Origin: Taenia hydatigena
Lineage: Eukaryota > Platyhelminthes > Cestoda > Cyclophyllidea > Taeniidae
Length of the DNA: 64,000 bases
Assembly: GCA_036345935.2 (NCBI GenBank)
Contig: JADWOT020000004.1
Location: 8,576,734 to 8,640,733 of the forward strand
Reading direction: 5' to 3'
Shown here: positions 47,723-61,049 of the stretch, piece by piece
Layout: every line of letters starts with the position of its first letter
Numbering within the stretch: the stretch's first letter is position 1
Program-made: the position numbers and the translations under genes
Notes under the pieces: model-generated
The model's input: the letters and a program-made list of their open reading frames with translations, nothing else
Databases searched by the model: none
Told to the model about the DNA's origin: nothing

Positions 47723-47942
47723 ACCACAGACTCATCAGGCTGCCAACAACACCCATCTTTGCCGTCGGTGGCAATGGCAAAGAGGAATGTTGATGTAGAA
47801 GCAGACCAATGGGAGGGAGGCCGCTAAGACTGCACACTAAGCGCCTTTGAACTCATCGTCGACAGCTGTGGAGTCGCAATCATTCGGCGGATTGAGTGTA
47901 CCGAATGTTACCTTCCTAAATGCGAACTATTCGTTCATGCAG
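47723..47942. repeat. 224-bp inverted repeat, right arm
   Basis: Partner of 43,711-43,934. On the plus strand an open frame runs through its end and beyond to about 47,998 (STAVESQSFGG ... NYSFMQDIRDTVFRLEVLE), then meets a donor-like GTGAGT. So this is probably the source copy and the left arm the truncated one. Confidence 0.85.
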
Positions 47943-49032
47943 GATATAAGAGACACGGTTTTCCGATTGGAGGTGTTGGAAACGGTGAGAGAGGTGTGAG
48001 TGCCATGCAAGAGCGAAACAGGTGCGAACCTGTGGCCTGGTAAGCATGCTAGATAAGTCAGATGTTATTATCTTCTTACAATGGCTGGTTTCGCCGATTT
48101 ATTTTTACATCTAAGATGTTCAGGCATTGTCGCTTCTACCACTGTGAAATGAGGTGATGCCAGTGTGAAGTAGGTGTGGAGTAATTGGAAGTGTAGTTAT
48201 GATGCTTTGATATGTACGAATGATTCCCTGTGCGACTCATTGTCATATTCGATAATCACTTGTCTAAGGTTATAGGCTTAGAAACTGTCACTATAGTTGT
48301 TGTGGTGCCGTACCGTTGACATGAGTTTGACTAATCGCTTTCAGACCAATGTTTCCTCTACTGATGATGGACACGCGCGGTGGTTAACACATTTGCCCCT
48401 TATCCCATACGGAATCAGCTTGCAGCAAGGGAGATGGGGAGACTGACGATGCAGTAGCCTCACCGAGGAGAGCACGGCGGATGGCGCTGGACAAGGCGAA
48501 GTGAACCGTGTTATGCGTTGGTGGATTGTTGAATGACGGATTTTGGTGGTGAGGCCACTTAAATGCGCCATCGTTGTATCTCTTCGCAGTGGTATTTTGG
48601 CTGCACGTGTATGTATTTAACCCGAGTATGATGTCCTCTTTTGTCTTCAGGGGGAAGGCAAATGCTGAGAAAACTGCAGTACGTATGCATAAATTGGTGA
48701 TAGAGATGTTCTATTGTGGATTGAAGATTCGCTAGCCGTAACCCATTTGCTTCAGGATGTGTAGAACTGCTCTTGCTTTGTTGGGTGGCAGATAATTGTT
48801 GGCTGTACAGGTAATGTGTGCAACAAATGTGATGTAGCGTTGCAAGACTTCATTAAAAGCAAAAGAGGGCATAATGCTTAAATAGAATGTATATATATTC
48901 AGCCAGCAGAGTGTAGAGATCGGTGGCGTGGTCCAAAGGCCAGCTCGCCCGTTTGGAGCAACATGGTCACCCAAGTCACCGTAGCCGAAACCGGCAATCA
49001 AACAAACAATGCATTAACTTTGAGGTATTGTA
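47943..49032. other. No confidently supported gene
   Basis: A minus-strand open stretch at 48,732-49,013 has natural composition (FNEVLQRYITFVAHITC, ARAVLHILKQMGYG) and may be an exon, but it has no convincing start or acceptor. Nothing else is recognised. Confidence 0.3.
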
Positions 49033-50686
49033 GAGCAATTAGAATGTAGTGAATAAAAAGCGTAAGAATTAGAAATGCGGAAACAATAGAAGAAATTAGG
49101 CATGCGTGTGCAAAGAGTGAAAATCCTCTTGTCATAAAATACTACACAAAAGGATTGGGTGGCTACCATCAGGTTAAGAAGATGAATTGAAGATAAATGT
49201 GAATGACACATAACATTATAGGGAGAAAGGGAAACAATGAAGCAAAAAACTCATTAATTTGTTGCTAGAAGATGACGCGACTCAGGTGTAATAAAACACC
49301 CTCACTCACTCACTGCCATCGCTTGTTTTCGTACACTTCGCTCCCACCAACATGCCCGCAAAGGCCTGGCACGTCGGAGGCATTTGTCTTTAGCCTTGGC
49401 ACAGCCGAGCCAATCGCCACACCGATGGCAGAGATGAGATGGCAGATGAATGCGAGGAGAAAAAGCAGATGGGTAAGAGTCAGTTACGATCTCACGCTTT
49501 GCGAATACAGAGCTCATGCTGATCATGTGAGGAATGATTTGCGTATACCATGCAAGATCTCCCATAGGTGTATCGATGGGCTTTTGCTATCGTCCAAACT
49601 TAATGCTCACTTCCGAACGTGGTCGAATAAATAGACGCAGTTAATTCTTCTACCGCTGAGCAAACCATGCAATTGAACTACAATAACTCTGCTTGATAAA
49701 GTCATTGCTCAATTCATCAATTTGAAAAGACTTTAGTTCACTTATCGGGAGTATGTTCCTCCCCACAGGGCGAATAATAATGTCCCTCATGAAAGGAACC
49801 ACATTGCCGACAATGAGAGGCCTCACGTATTGGCACGATTGTGGCGACTGAGTGGAACACCTTATGGCAGATATGGAGGCTCATCAAAAGGACAGCCCTA
49901 CCAATAAGGCAATGACTCAAAGTAGAAGTTACTCCTTCAACTGGACCATCTCAAGTTCAACGAGAACTATTTTTTACCACTTTATCATTCTATCTTACGG
50001 CTACCAACCACCGCCTCGCATGTGTGACACATCTAGCCACTTCTTCCTCCCTTCCTCTATTCCGCCCCTCCTTTCTCTTTCCTTCTCTTCTTCGAAAAGC
50101 AAGCCTGCTGTCCCACCGGTGTGGTATGTGTTAGTTCTTTCCTTACCACCATCGAAAATGCACATACTGGATGTGCTGCATAAATGCCTTCAACACTCAC
50201 ACCCGTCTTCCCGTCACACGCAGTAACAGAAACCCACTACTAAAGTCATTTGAGTAACACTTTTATTCCACTCGCATTTCCAGCTAACTGGCATTGTGAG
50301 GCGACAGTACAGCCTCATCGTTGTGGGTGGTTGCTATCACTTCCACAAGCACATTCAACGCACCTTCACCTCACCTACACCACAAAGCAGCACATCGTTC
50401 CAGTCGTGCCAGTAATAGTTATCATCATTAGCCGCCAACATGCACCACAATCCAGCGTGAAGGCAGTGTAGTCACCACACAGAAAGCGCTGCTGACTTTC
50501 AAATGGTGAGACTATCGATTGAATCCATTGATCGTGTCACACACTCAAACATACCGCCACAACAATGTTTGCGAATCGGTTGTATGCAGAAATGCTCTTT
50601 ATCTTGGTCTACATTTCGCTTTGGTTTTTCGGTCACTTTGGTTTTTTCCGTTTGCAATTCTTTTTCTCGCGTGGACCCTCGTGGAC

Positions 50687-51314
50687 ATGGCGCAAGCAGT
50701 GTCCACGAGGAGAGGTAGGTGCTCGCCTTTACACACACCTCTACTAACCTCATTGTCATGCAGGTTGCCAAAGACGCCAACAGGCTGTCTCTCACAAAGC
50801 ACTTCAGACAAATGTTCATGTGGAAGAAGAGCGGGTGGAGCAAGTGGAGCAGATAGAGCAGGTTGAGGAGATGGAGAACTCAACTGGCGCATCTGATGCG
50901 AAGCTGGTGAGGTTCCAACAGATACTGCAATTCTTCGCCTCGCCTCCAAGTCATTCGATGCGGAGGCGGCAGCGGCGGTCGGCAGAAATGGAAGGAGATA
51001 CTGGCGCCGCAGACACGACCTACGGTGTTACCGACCTTCCGGATGAGTACGAATGGAGGGAAGAAGGAGAAGGTGGTGGTGTGGATAGCGCGAAGGGCCT
51101 TTGCGCTGAAAGGAGGAGGAGGAGGATGAGAAGACGGATGGAGACAAAGAGCCGTTCGAAGAGGGACGAGGACGGGCAGCAGGAAGAGGAGGAGGAGGAG
51201 GATGTGCGAGTGGAGCGGAAGGAGCGGGTGGAGCGTGAGCGGGAGCAGGGGCAGGTGCGGGATGGGCAGCGCGAGGAGAACGAGCAGGAGGAGGACGGGA
51301 GAATGGAGAATTAG
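50687..51314 (+). CDS. Candidate gene G1, P2 left arm (premature stop)
   Basis: Exon 1 is 50,687-50,714, the intron 50,715-50,763 (49 nt, same sites) and exon 2 50,764-51,314. The Glu run is shorter than in P1, but all indels keep frame until an AAT-TAG change ends the protein at 192 codons, just before the His-rich tail. The lost tail is still readable in frame from 51,315 to 51,512. Confidence 0.45.
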
Positions 51315-51611
51315 GTGAAGAAGGAGAAGGCGCACAATGTCATCATGGAGAGCGGTCACCACGTACACGGCAAAGCAAAGAAGACGCGCAGCGGCAGGTG
51401 GTGTCGGCTCTTCACCAACGCAATCGGTGGGCTCGCGTGGCACCAACAACACAAGGGACCACATCACCAACACCCACACCGACACCGGTTTACGGACTCC
51501 ATGATGCATTGATGATGGAGCAAAGTGTGCTTCTTGCCTACCACCAATTCACACCAAGTCAAGTTGGTGAGAGCATTGTCCTTCCTGTTAATGCAGCAGC
51601 ATCTGCACTAT

Positions 51612-51614
<3 letters not shown>

Positions 51615-51677
<63 letters not shown>
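51615..51677 (+). repeat. (CAG)21, P2 left arm
   Basis: Twenty-one uninterrupted CAG units followed by GAG units. The right arm has the same count at 61,050-61,112. Confidence 0.95.
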
Positions 51678-51680
<3 letters not shown>

Positions 51681-52239
51681 GAGGAGGAGGAGGAGAAGGG
51701 CGTTGTTGTTGTCGTTGTTGTGGTTAGGGTTAGGGACACTGTAGTTGTCACGGTTGGCTCAGCAGCAGTAGCAGCAGCAGCAGGAGGAGGAGGTAGATGT
51801 CGATGATGACCTCCACCCATTCCAAGAGCGAAGGACTTCCGTTCGTTCGTCTGTCCGTCTGTCTCTCTTACCTTCCTATTTTTTTTTTCTCTCCTTTTTC
51901 ATTTAGTGTTCGGTTGAGATGTCCCGGTGCCAACAATGTCTCGCCCATGTCCACCGTCAGAGTCGACAATTGTGCCCCTGCTGCCATCACCGATGCCGTT
52001 GTTCACCGCCATGCGTGATATCTCCTCGTTCTTCACTTCTTTCTCCGTTCCGATGCCTCCCCTCTCTCTCTCTCCCTCCCTCCCTCCCTGCCTCACTGCC
52101 TCCCTTCCCCCTCCCTGTTTCTCTCCCTCCCTCCTCGCCTTCCTTCCTTCACTCCTTCCTTCCTTTCTCCTTTCCTCTTCTTCCTCGAGTAGCTGCTTGT
52201 CTTCCACCGTCTCCCTTCCTTCTTTCGTGTTCACATCTC

Positions 52240-52515
52240 ACCCCTCCGCTTCCTCTCATTCGCATTCATCCGGACCTTCGGTCGTGCCGTGGACGTCTGC
52301 TGCTGATACGTCGGCTCCTTCCATTTCGCCACCGTCAGCGACGACTTGCAGTATCCGTTGTAATCCACCAAACTTCACATCAGATGCGACTGCTTGCGAG
52401 TTCCCTCTCCGCCCACACTGCCCACCCTGCCCATTCTGTCCCACTTCCTCTGCTTCCACATGAACATTCGTCTGAAGTGCTTTGTGTCAGATAGCTTCTT
52501 GGCTTCTTTGGCAAC
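52240..52515 (-). pseudogene. Internal inverted relic of G1 exon 2, P2 left arm
   Basis: P2 counterpart of 33,670-33,946. It keeps TNVHVEAEE where the P1 relic has a stop, but shares the other early stop and the lost acceptor. Confidence 0.6.
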
Positions 52516-53170
52516 CCACATACCACCTTTCTTATTCTCGTTCTTCTTCTTCTTTTTTGTTCAAATACATCTCTTTTGTTCATCAGACGAAGGCCTTATC
52601 TCACTTAGCACTTAGTAGGCGGCAGGATGGCGGTGATGCCACAGAATCCACCTTACTGCCAATTTGAGCTCACTCCACCGGCCACTTCGAAGCATTCAAT
52701 ACCACAGCCCGACTCTGTCTTTTGGTCGTTGAGTTGTGTGACACCATCTCCTTCACATTATAATTAGACATTCACTTCATCGGTTGTGTATTTATGATAG
52801 AAGAGATAAAAGACTTTGATCCACTTGCTCTTTAATTTGGCACGGGAACACACACACACGGAGAGTGTGTCAATTCATGAACAATGACGCCTGGGTGGTG
52901 GGAGGAAGAGGAGTGGGAGTAATGGAAGAGGCAGGCCACGTGAATTCAGAAGTGAACGCAAGGCATCAAAATGCAACCGAACAGTTGCTCAAGTAATAAA
53001 TAAGTACCTCATTATTTGATTGAATTAACCATAGCTGGGTTGCTCAAATGCTGCGATGACGACGACGGCGTCGACGGTGTGGCAACCAGGCAGAACGTAG
53101 GCACCCAGTGCAGTTGCAAAGTGACAGAATCGCATTTCCTACCCAATGCTACTAATATGTGCGTCAGCAA

Positions 53171-53650
53171 ATGACAAGTGTCGCCTCCCTCCTTACTGGC
53201 TCACTACCAATGTCGGATATGTACCACCACAACCACCATCATCACCACCACCTCCTCCTCCTTATGTGGCTGCCACCGCTGCAGCCGCCGCCACTAGAAC
53301 GCAAGCCAGACCCTGGCTTTACTACCACTACTGCTACTACTACTACTACTCAGCAAAGAGAAATGGTGGGCCATCGAGTTGGTAAAGCTCCACCTACCGA
53401 GCGCCGTTTCAGTAGTATTGACATCCTACCTCAAGATTCAAACGTCGAAATTGGCAGGATGACGCGTGGAATGATGCGCTTTTCACTGTATGTGCCCTCC
53501 TCCACCTCCCATCCTCTTCTCTTCCTCCTTCCTCCCCTTCACAGACAGCCGAACACTCTACACAAGGCAGAGCTGAATTCAACACTTCCCCTTCCACTCA
53601 ACCTCTACACCATTTGTTTGCGCATACCCACGATTTACCCACAGTCATGA
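53171..53650 (+). CDS. Candidate gene G2, P2 left arm (C-terminal frameshift)
   Basis: Same exon-intron layout as in P1, intron 53,488-53,544 (57 nt). A one-base deletion in exon B (CATACCCACG against CATACCCCAC) changes the frame and ends the product early. Confidence 0.3.
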   Translation: MTSVASLLTGSLPMSDMYHHNHHHHHHLLLLMWLPPLQPPPLERKPDPGFTTTTATTTTTQQREMVGHRVGKAPPTERRFSSIDILPQDSNVEIGRMTRGMMRFSLYVPSSTSHPLLFLLPPLHRQPNTLHKAELNSTLPLPLNLYTICLRIPTIYPQS

Positions 53651-53985
53651 GGCCACGCCACAAAGTAATCCAGCAAGTTCCACTCCAGTCGCTGTGAATC
53701 CCTGCTGCCAGAGGTAACACCTACGCAAAATACGCTTCATCTGCTTAGCAGCAATCCTCACCACCACACCCAACAGTAGTGCACGTTTCGCCTAAACAAT
53801 GACGCTAACTGCATTCACTTCTTCTACCCAACCGATCTATCCTCCCCAACCTCCTCCTCCTCCTCCTTTTCAAATACCACACAACACAACTGTCCCTCAC
53901 CACCTTTATTGCTTTAAATACATAGGATGTTCTGAATAGCCATGACTTGGTGATATGAAACACATGCCACGCGTGTGTGTACAAC

Positions 53986-56900
53986 GTCTACTTCACATTA
54001 TAACTAGACACGTCGTTTCCAGGCAGCTCTCTCCCTCCACATAAAGTGCTCATCTTTTCAGTCATTCTTGATGAATGACGAGGAAGGAGCGATGGTTGAT
54101 GGGATGAAAAGAAGCCCACTGTGGTCTGTTTATGCCGACTTGACTTCCATGCATCCAAGCAAATGATGAAGGAGGACGAGCAACTAGGTGATGGTACAGC
54201 AACTGGCTTCTCTTAACAGGGTCACAAGTGGCGCAACTCCTTGCCTCCGCAACTAATTCACTGACTACTTCTTAACAACCTACCAACCAATATCACTTTC
54301 GATAGAAATCTCAACTGACATGATCCCTTCAAATTAATCAAGTGGCCGAACTCTTCTGCAACAACTGCCTCATTCTCCATCACCTCACTCAGTGAGGGTT
54401 TGCTGCCCTAGTGGTTGCCAAGCTATCGGCGTTCGCGTCGTCTTTTCGTCAAGCTTTAGTCCCACGCCAATGAATGTGCAACCACAAAAAACAGTCCACC
54501 ACAACCTTCCAAAACTGCTCAGAGAAGTCCCAACAATCTTCAACTGAAATTCAGCAAAGGACTCAAAAGGGAGATTGTTATTTAAGAGCAAGTTCACCAC
54601 TCAGGCCGATGTTATTGCGCATAGCACTTGCTGTTAAGCCACCCACATCCCATCGCATCGTCGGTCGGTGATGTCCACGCATACGTGACAGTAGCAGCAG
54701 CTGCAGTCGCAGAAGCGGGGCTCTGTGGAGGAGGCGAAGCATAGAAAGGTTGAACTAGCACCGTCGCCGACTCTCCAAATCCCCGTCATTCAGGCACCTA
54801 GAATATTGACAACGAGTCGTAGGATGGAAATGCCTCCTCCTTCTCCATCCTCCTAACAGCAAAGCACAAATCAACACTAACACCAAGGACCACCGCCAGT
54901 CTACCCAAGCAGTATACCGCAACCCCACTCCTCCATTAAGCACACTCCAAACGTCGTTCAAGGCACAAACAACCCCACAAACTAACAAAACAGTCCCCAT
55001 TTACCACCTATCGTGCTATACAGTGGCAGTAGAATGCACCACGTGAGTAGAAGGACTGACTCCATCGCTCCGAACAACACCTAATCGCCACACTTCCTCA
55101 TCCAACGACTTTTTAAAGTGAAGGCCACAGTCTACCAAAAGTGCTCACCCATCCGCCTTTTTCTAACGCCAAGTTAGGCTTTCGCATTAGCGAGGAACCA
55201 GCGTTCTTCTCTCCGTGATTACAGCTTGCAAGAATAAAATCCACACCTTTCAATGCGTCCAAACCTTCTTACCGGTTAGTTCTACCGCAAATCCCAGTCG
55301 TTTCTGATGCAAAAATTCAACATTGGCCACTTACCCGGTTGGGCAGCCCAAAAGGACTGATGAAAGTGCTGTTGTTGCGATAGCGATCGTTGGATAAATG
55401 AATGAATGTCCCCGTCAGTGATGTCCAGGCATACGCACCAACACAGGCAGAAACAAAGCTCTGTGGAGGAGGCAGAGAATAGAACCATTGAGTCGCCGCT
55501 TCAATCGATGTAGCTGCGTCCACCAACCGTCTGTGCCGTGCAGTATCACAAACCTTCGCCTTCCAAGCATTCCGAACCATTGCACCTGCAATATTGGAAA
55601 AGGGTTGTAAGGCGGAGATGCTTCTCAACCCCTCGCCTAGCGCAAAGCATGGGTCGGCAGAGCCACACCCGACCCGCATGCCAACACAAGCGACCACCTC
55701 CGATCCTTCCAAGCAGTGCATTACAGCCACATTACGCGCCCACCTCGTCGATAAAGAATCAGCCTCTGAGCGAAACCACAAGTTGTCTCGCCTTCTCACC
55801 TTAAATCCTCCCCTCCCCCCCACCTTCCCTACCTTGTCCCTCCCAATTCCTCCCCTCCCCCTCCTCCTCTTCACAACTACCCACTTGTGCCTTTCCAACC
55901 CATTCGCATTCTCAAGGCTACGTCGCAGTAGTAGCGAGAGCAGCGCCACCACTCATCACCCATACAGTCAGCAACAAATTAGCTGCCGCCCTCCCACACC
56001 AACAACATCCCCGTACCTTCGAAAGCAAAATATGCTGCACTTGCCACCAGTGACCTCTCACCCATAGCGCTTCTATTCGTCGTCATCATCGTCGTCGCCG
56101 TCGCCGTCGCCGTCGTAAGAGAGCGTCAACTTCACTCTTTCACACATAAACATGACACGCCTACCCTAGCCTCTCCCCTCCCTGCCCGCCACCCCACCCC
56201 CCTCCCCATCCACCCACTCAACCCCCCATGCCCCCCCCCGAAAACAAAGAGATGCTCACATAATAGCAGTAGTAGTCCCTGTCGTCCATGCCTGCCGACA
56301 TCTGCATCGCACAACCGACACCGAGACGCCGCCACCACCAACACCGCCCACCATCACTCCACACAATCATCAAATGCTACTTCACCATCACCACAGTAAG
56401 TTTGTAGCATCTGAAAAGGAAAAACAAACCAAGCAATGTACAGATCGACGTGTGACAGTCCAATGCACTGCAAAGCTAACACCCACGAACATAACTACCG
56501 ATGGAAAAGAAACGACTTAGCAAGCAAATACTTAAGACTGCTACAAAGTACAGTCTGCGTAGTGATGCCAAAGCTTCCCACTAGCCCCACTCCTGCTGCT
56601 GCTCACTCATTCACTCACTCCACCCCACTCCACTCCACTCACTCAATCAGACACCAACTCGTGCCGTTAAAGCTGAAAATACCTACGATTAAGCCATCAC
56701 AGAGGCCCTCTGCACAACACCTTTCGCAGCAAGGATCACATCAACACAGCTAATTACCCTCGTCCCACCCCCAGTCCTCCGCCATCTCTATGCGCTGCTG
56801 CTCCAACACCACGCATATCACAGTCATGACAATAGCGCACCTTTCACCACACAGGTAAACAGGAAAAGCACCTTCCCACCCAACATAAGAACAACGCACA

Positions 56901-58734
56901 TCGGTTCTGTTACTGCACCCAAAATGCACCAACAACTCAATCCAATCCTACCTAGGGAATGCGCGAAGTCATACCGAAGGCGAGGTTCGCGCTCATTGCT
57001 ACAGCTTCATCTCCATCTCCTTCTCCTTCTTCTTCCTTTTCCTCTTCTTCAACGTCTATTCTAGCATGAAAACGGAAAAGGAAAATGGAGGATAAGATTT
57101 ATAAACAAGATATATACTAACAAGGAAATAATGAACAACGCTAAAACTCCTCACCCCACTGCATTAATCAAAACTCATTCTTGATAAAATAACTAACCAC
57201 TTGGAAACAGCCAAAACGATCCTACTTATTCGGAAGGAGCATTGTGTAGTGAAAACATCAACGCGATTAGGCAATGCAAATGGAAAACAAAGTCTTGACA
57301 GCGACTGCAGCTATTTTTGAGACGATTAGTTTAACATAGAGTGATAAAAAAAGAAGAAATGTAAGCACAGAAGTATGCATGTAGTGGGTGCTCGATCGCA
57401 AGAAAGCACCAAGCAAGTAATTGCCAAGCACTCGGTCAGATTATAACTCCTCTCAACCAAATTGTACCTCACTAATCAAACTCCAACGTCATTAGTGAAA
57501 CATGCAACCTCACACACTGCCAAAACAGTCATAATTTATCACTTATAGTGCCATGTAGCAAAACCGCACCTTAGTAAACGTCTCAACGGTCACATTAAGA
57601 GGCCTTTGCATTTACTCCAGCAAGTGTGTGTGCAGAAGAAGAAAGTCGGCATTTAAAATGCCTGTTAACGACAAAACAGGCAAAACTAATCAAAATGCAC
57701 CAAATACTTACAAGGTTTCCAACCTCAGACGCTAAATAAAGGCGCACTAATCCGAAACAACGGTCGCCAGAACAAGCAGCACTTACGCGAGCCACGTACA
57801 AACATGACCAATCAGGTCAAGGTTCGTTCGGTAAAACAATCAAACTTTTAATTTTTGTGTGTTTTTGATGATGCAACAACAGACACAAAGTAGGGCAGTC
57901 TTGTAACAAACACAAAATTTAAAGTAGAAACACACAAATGCAAGAGTTTGCGAATTGCGCACGAGTAAGAGATATGGCAATGAATCTTAACAGTCGATCA
58001 AAGCATTGATGCTATATCATGAGGTGTAACAGCGCAAAGTAAATGTGGTCTAAATAACAACACCTAATTTTAATGTGTTGTCTTCATGGAAAATTTCAAA
58101 TGTCTATAGACATGCATTTTGTAACATTGTTGACATTTCTAGGTGTATCAAAAAGCAATTCCGAATAAATGGGCTGGCTTTGTAGTGAATTTGATGGTTT
58201 TAAGTGACTTTTTATAGTTCGAATATCTACGCTAATAAGGTCGGTTAAGGTCGTAAATGAATGACTGGCTTGTGCACTCGGCTGAGTGTTGTGTTGTTTT
58301 GCTTCTCTTCCCACTCAAATGAGTCGTTTTGCCAATGATAATGGGCCAATGATTGTTGGGAAATGGATGTCTTGCCATTCGCGACTCAGGACAGTGTTAA
58401 GAGTGGAGTACGTTAGTTTGTGGCATGTCCACAGTGGATGAATGGAAGTATGGATGAATGGTTGAAAAGGACCACCGATTTGGCGCCATTGCAGTAGAAG
58501 CGGAAGAGCTCCCAAAGTGGAAGGTAAGGTAGGAGCATGGATGCTGGTTATTTTGTGTGTCTATCAATGATGTTATTGTGGTACTTGCATGCACAGGATG
58601 GGTTAATTGATTTGTCCTCCTCGAGGAATATGGTGTTAACTAATGCGTTTGCAGTTTCACAAATTGATTGGACCTGCTGAAGATGCGTTTGTAATGCGTT
58701 GCACCGGGGCCGCTCTTCTTGTTACGTTGTACAC
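53986..58734. repeat. P2 spacer, inverted homologue of the P1 spacer
   Basis: Reverse-complement relative of 35,391-39,344, with an additional segment of about 0.8 kb near 55,735-56,535. It includes trinucleotide tracts around 56,085-56,120. Open frames of the P1 spacer such as 36,583-36,936 are broken here. Confidence 0.8.
55335..55585 (-). CDS. Splice-flanked exon in P2 spacer (open frame)
   Basis: On the minus strand, acceptor AATATTGCAG and donor GTAAGT flank a 251-nt exon, open in one frame and containing GAMVRNAWKAK, VDAATSIEAATQWFYS and NDRYRNNSTFISPFGL. The P1 copy has a 4-base insertion. No family is recognised. Confidence 0.35.
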
Positions 58735-59013
58735 ACACGCGTGGCATGTGTTTCATATCACCAAGTCATGGCTATTCAGAACATCCTATGTATTTAAAGC
58801 AATAAAGGTGGTGAGGGACAGTTGTGTTGTGTGGTATTTGAAAAGGAGGAGGAGGAGGAGGTTGGGGAGGATAGATCGGTTGGGTAGAAGAAGTGAATGC
58901 AGTTAGCGTAATTGTATAGGCGAAACAGGCACTACTGTTGGGTGTGGTGGTGAGGATTGCTGCTAAGCAGATGAAGCGTATTTTGCGTAGGTGTTACCTC
59001 TGGCAGCAGGGAT

Positions 59014-59544
59014 TCACAGCGACTGGAGTGGGTCTTGCTGGATTACTTTGTGGCGTGGCCTCATGACTGTGGGTAAATCGTGGGGTATGCGCAAACAAAT
59101 GGTGTAGAGGTTGTGTGGAAGGGGAAGTGGTGATTTCAGCTCTGCCTTGTGTAGAGTGTTCGGCTGTCTGTGAAGGGGAGGAAGGAGGAAGAGAAGAGGA
59201 TGGGAGGTGGAGGAGGGCACATACAGTGAAAAGCGCATCATTCCACGCGTCATCCTGCCAATTTCGACGTTTGAATCATCTTGAGGTAGGATGTCAATAC
59301 TACTGAAACGGCGCTCGGTAGGTGGAGCTTTACCAACTCGATGGCCCACCATTTCTCTTTGCTGAGTAGTAGTAGTAGTAGCAGTAGTGGTAGTAAAGCC
59401 AGGGTCTAGCTTGCGTTCTAGTGGCGGCGGCTGCAGCGGTGGCAGCCACATAAGGAGGAGGAGGTGGTGGTGATGGTGGTGGTTGTGGTGGTACATATCC
59501 GAAATTGGTAGTGAGCCGGTAAGGAGGGAGGCGACACTTGTCAT
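59014..59544 (-). CDS. Candidate gene G2, P2 right arm
   Basis: Mirror of the P2 left-arm G2 with an extra GAT codon (QDDSN) and without the frameshift; intron 59,168-59,224. Confidence 0.3.
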   Translation of the reverse strand: MTSVASLLTGSLPISDMYHHNHHHHHHLLLLMWLPPLQPPPLERKLDPGFTTTTATTTTTQQREMVGHRVGKAPPTERRFSSIDILPQDDSNVEIGRMTRGMMRFSLYVPSSTSHPLLFLLPPLHRQPNTLHKAELKSPLPLPHNLYTICLRIPHDLPTVMRPRHKVIQQDPLQSL

Positions 59545-60211
59545 TTGCTGACGCACATATTAGTAGCATTGGGTGCAAAAAGCGATTCTGTCACTTTGCA
59601 ACTGCACTGGGTGCCTACGTTCTGCCTGGTTGCCACACCGTCGACGCCGTCGTCGTCATCGCAGCATTTGAGCAACCCAGCTATGGTTAATTCAATCAAA
59701 TAATGAGGTACTTATTTATTACTTGAGCAACTGTTCGGTTGCATTTTGATGCCTTGCGTTCACTTCTGAATTCACGTGGCCTGCGTCTTCTATTATTCCC
59801 ACTCCTCTTCCTCCCACCACCCAGGCGTCATTGTGCATGAATTGACACACTCTCGGTGTGTGTGTGAGTGTGTGTGTTCCCGTGCCAAATTAAAGAGCAA
59901 GTGGATCAAAGTCTTTTATCTCTTCTATCATAAATACACAACCGATGAAGTGAATGTCTAATTATAATGTGAAGGAGATGGTGTCACACAACTCAACGAC
60001 CATAAGACAGAGTCGGGATGTGGTATTGAATGCTTCGAAGTGGCCGGTGGGGAGTGAGCTCAAATCGACAGTAAGGTGGATTCTGTGACATCACCGCCCT
60101 CCTGCCGCCTACTAAGTGCTAAGTGAGATAAGGCCTTCGTCTGATGAACAAAAGAGATGTATTTGAACAAAAAAGAAGAAGAAGAACGAGAATAAGAAAG
60201 GTGGTATGTGG

Positions 60212-60487
60212 GTTGCCAAAGAAGCCAAGAAGCTATCTGACACAAAGCACTTCAGACGAATGTTCATGTGGAAGCAGAGGAAGTGGGACAGAATGGGCAG
60301 GGTGGGCAGTGTGGGCGGAGAGGGAACTCGCAAGCAGTCGCATCTGATGTGAAGTTTGGTGGATTACAACGGATACTGCAAGTCGTCGCTGACGGTGGCG
60401 AAATGGAAGGAGCCGACGTATCAGCAGCAGACGTCCACGGCACGACCGAAGGTCCGGATGAATGCGAATGAGAGGAAGCGGAGGGGT
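60212..60487 (+). pseudogene. Internal inverted relic of G1 exon 2, P2 right arm
   Basis: Mirror copy of 52,240-52,515, apparently identical. Confidence 0.6.
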
Positions 60488-61046
60488 GAGATGTGAACAC
60501 GAAAGAAGGAAGGGAGACGGTGGAAGACAAGCAGCTACTCGAGGAAGAAGAGGAAAGGAGAAAGGAAGGAAGGAGTGAAGGAAGGAAGGCGAGGAGGGAG
60601 GGAGAGAAACAGGGAGGGGGAAGGGAGGCAGTGAGGCAGGGAGGGAGGGAGGGAGAGAGAGAGAGGGGAGGCATCGGAACGGAGAAAGAAGTGAAGAACG
60701 AGGAGATATCACGCATGGCGGTGAACAACGGCATCGGTGATGGCAGCAGGGGCACAATTGTCGACTCTGACGGTGGACATGGGCGAGACATTGTTGGCAC
60801 CGGGACATCTCAACCGAACACTAAATGAAAAAGGAGAGAAAAAAAAAATAGGAAGGTAAGAGAGACAGACGGACAGACGAACGAACGGAAGTCCTTCGCT
60901 CTTGGAATGGGTGGAGGTCATCATCGACATCTACCTCCTCCTCCTGCTGCTGCTGCTACTGCTGCTGAGCCAACCGTGACAACTACAGTGTCCCTAACCC
61001 TAACCACAACAACGACAACAACAACGCCCTTCTCCTCCTCCTCCTC

Positions 61047-61049
<3 letters not shown>

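Larger units (their letters stand above)
49033..53985 (+). repeat. Palindrome P2, left arm
   Basis: Inverted partner of 58,735-64,000; mirrored positions add to 112,727 in the central part. From about 50,765 to 52,610 the arms appear identical. Outside this tract they differ by a few percent by eye. The outermost part reads the same as the last bases of the window in reverse complement, so the true outer boundary is not seen. Same unit as the P1 arms, at several percent divergence. Confidence 0.95.

Noticed and set aside
51719..51736. Telomere-like TTAGGG units
   Set aside because: Only two units, inside a trinucleotide-rich stretch; too short to call an interstitial telomere.
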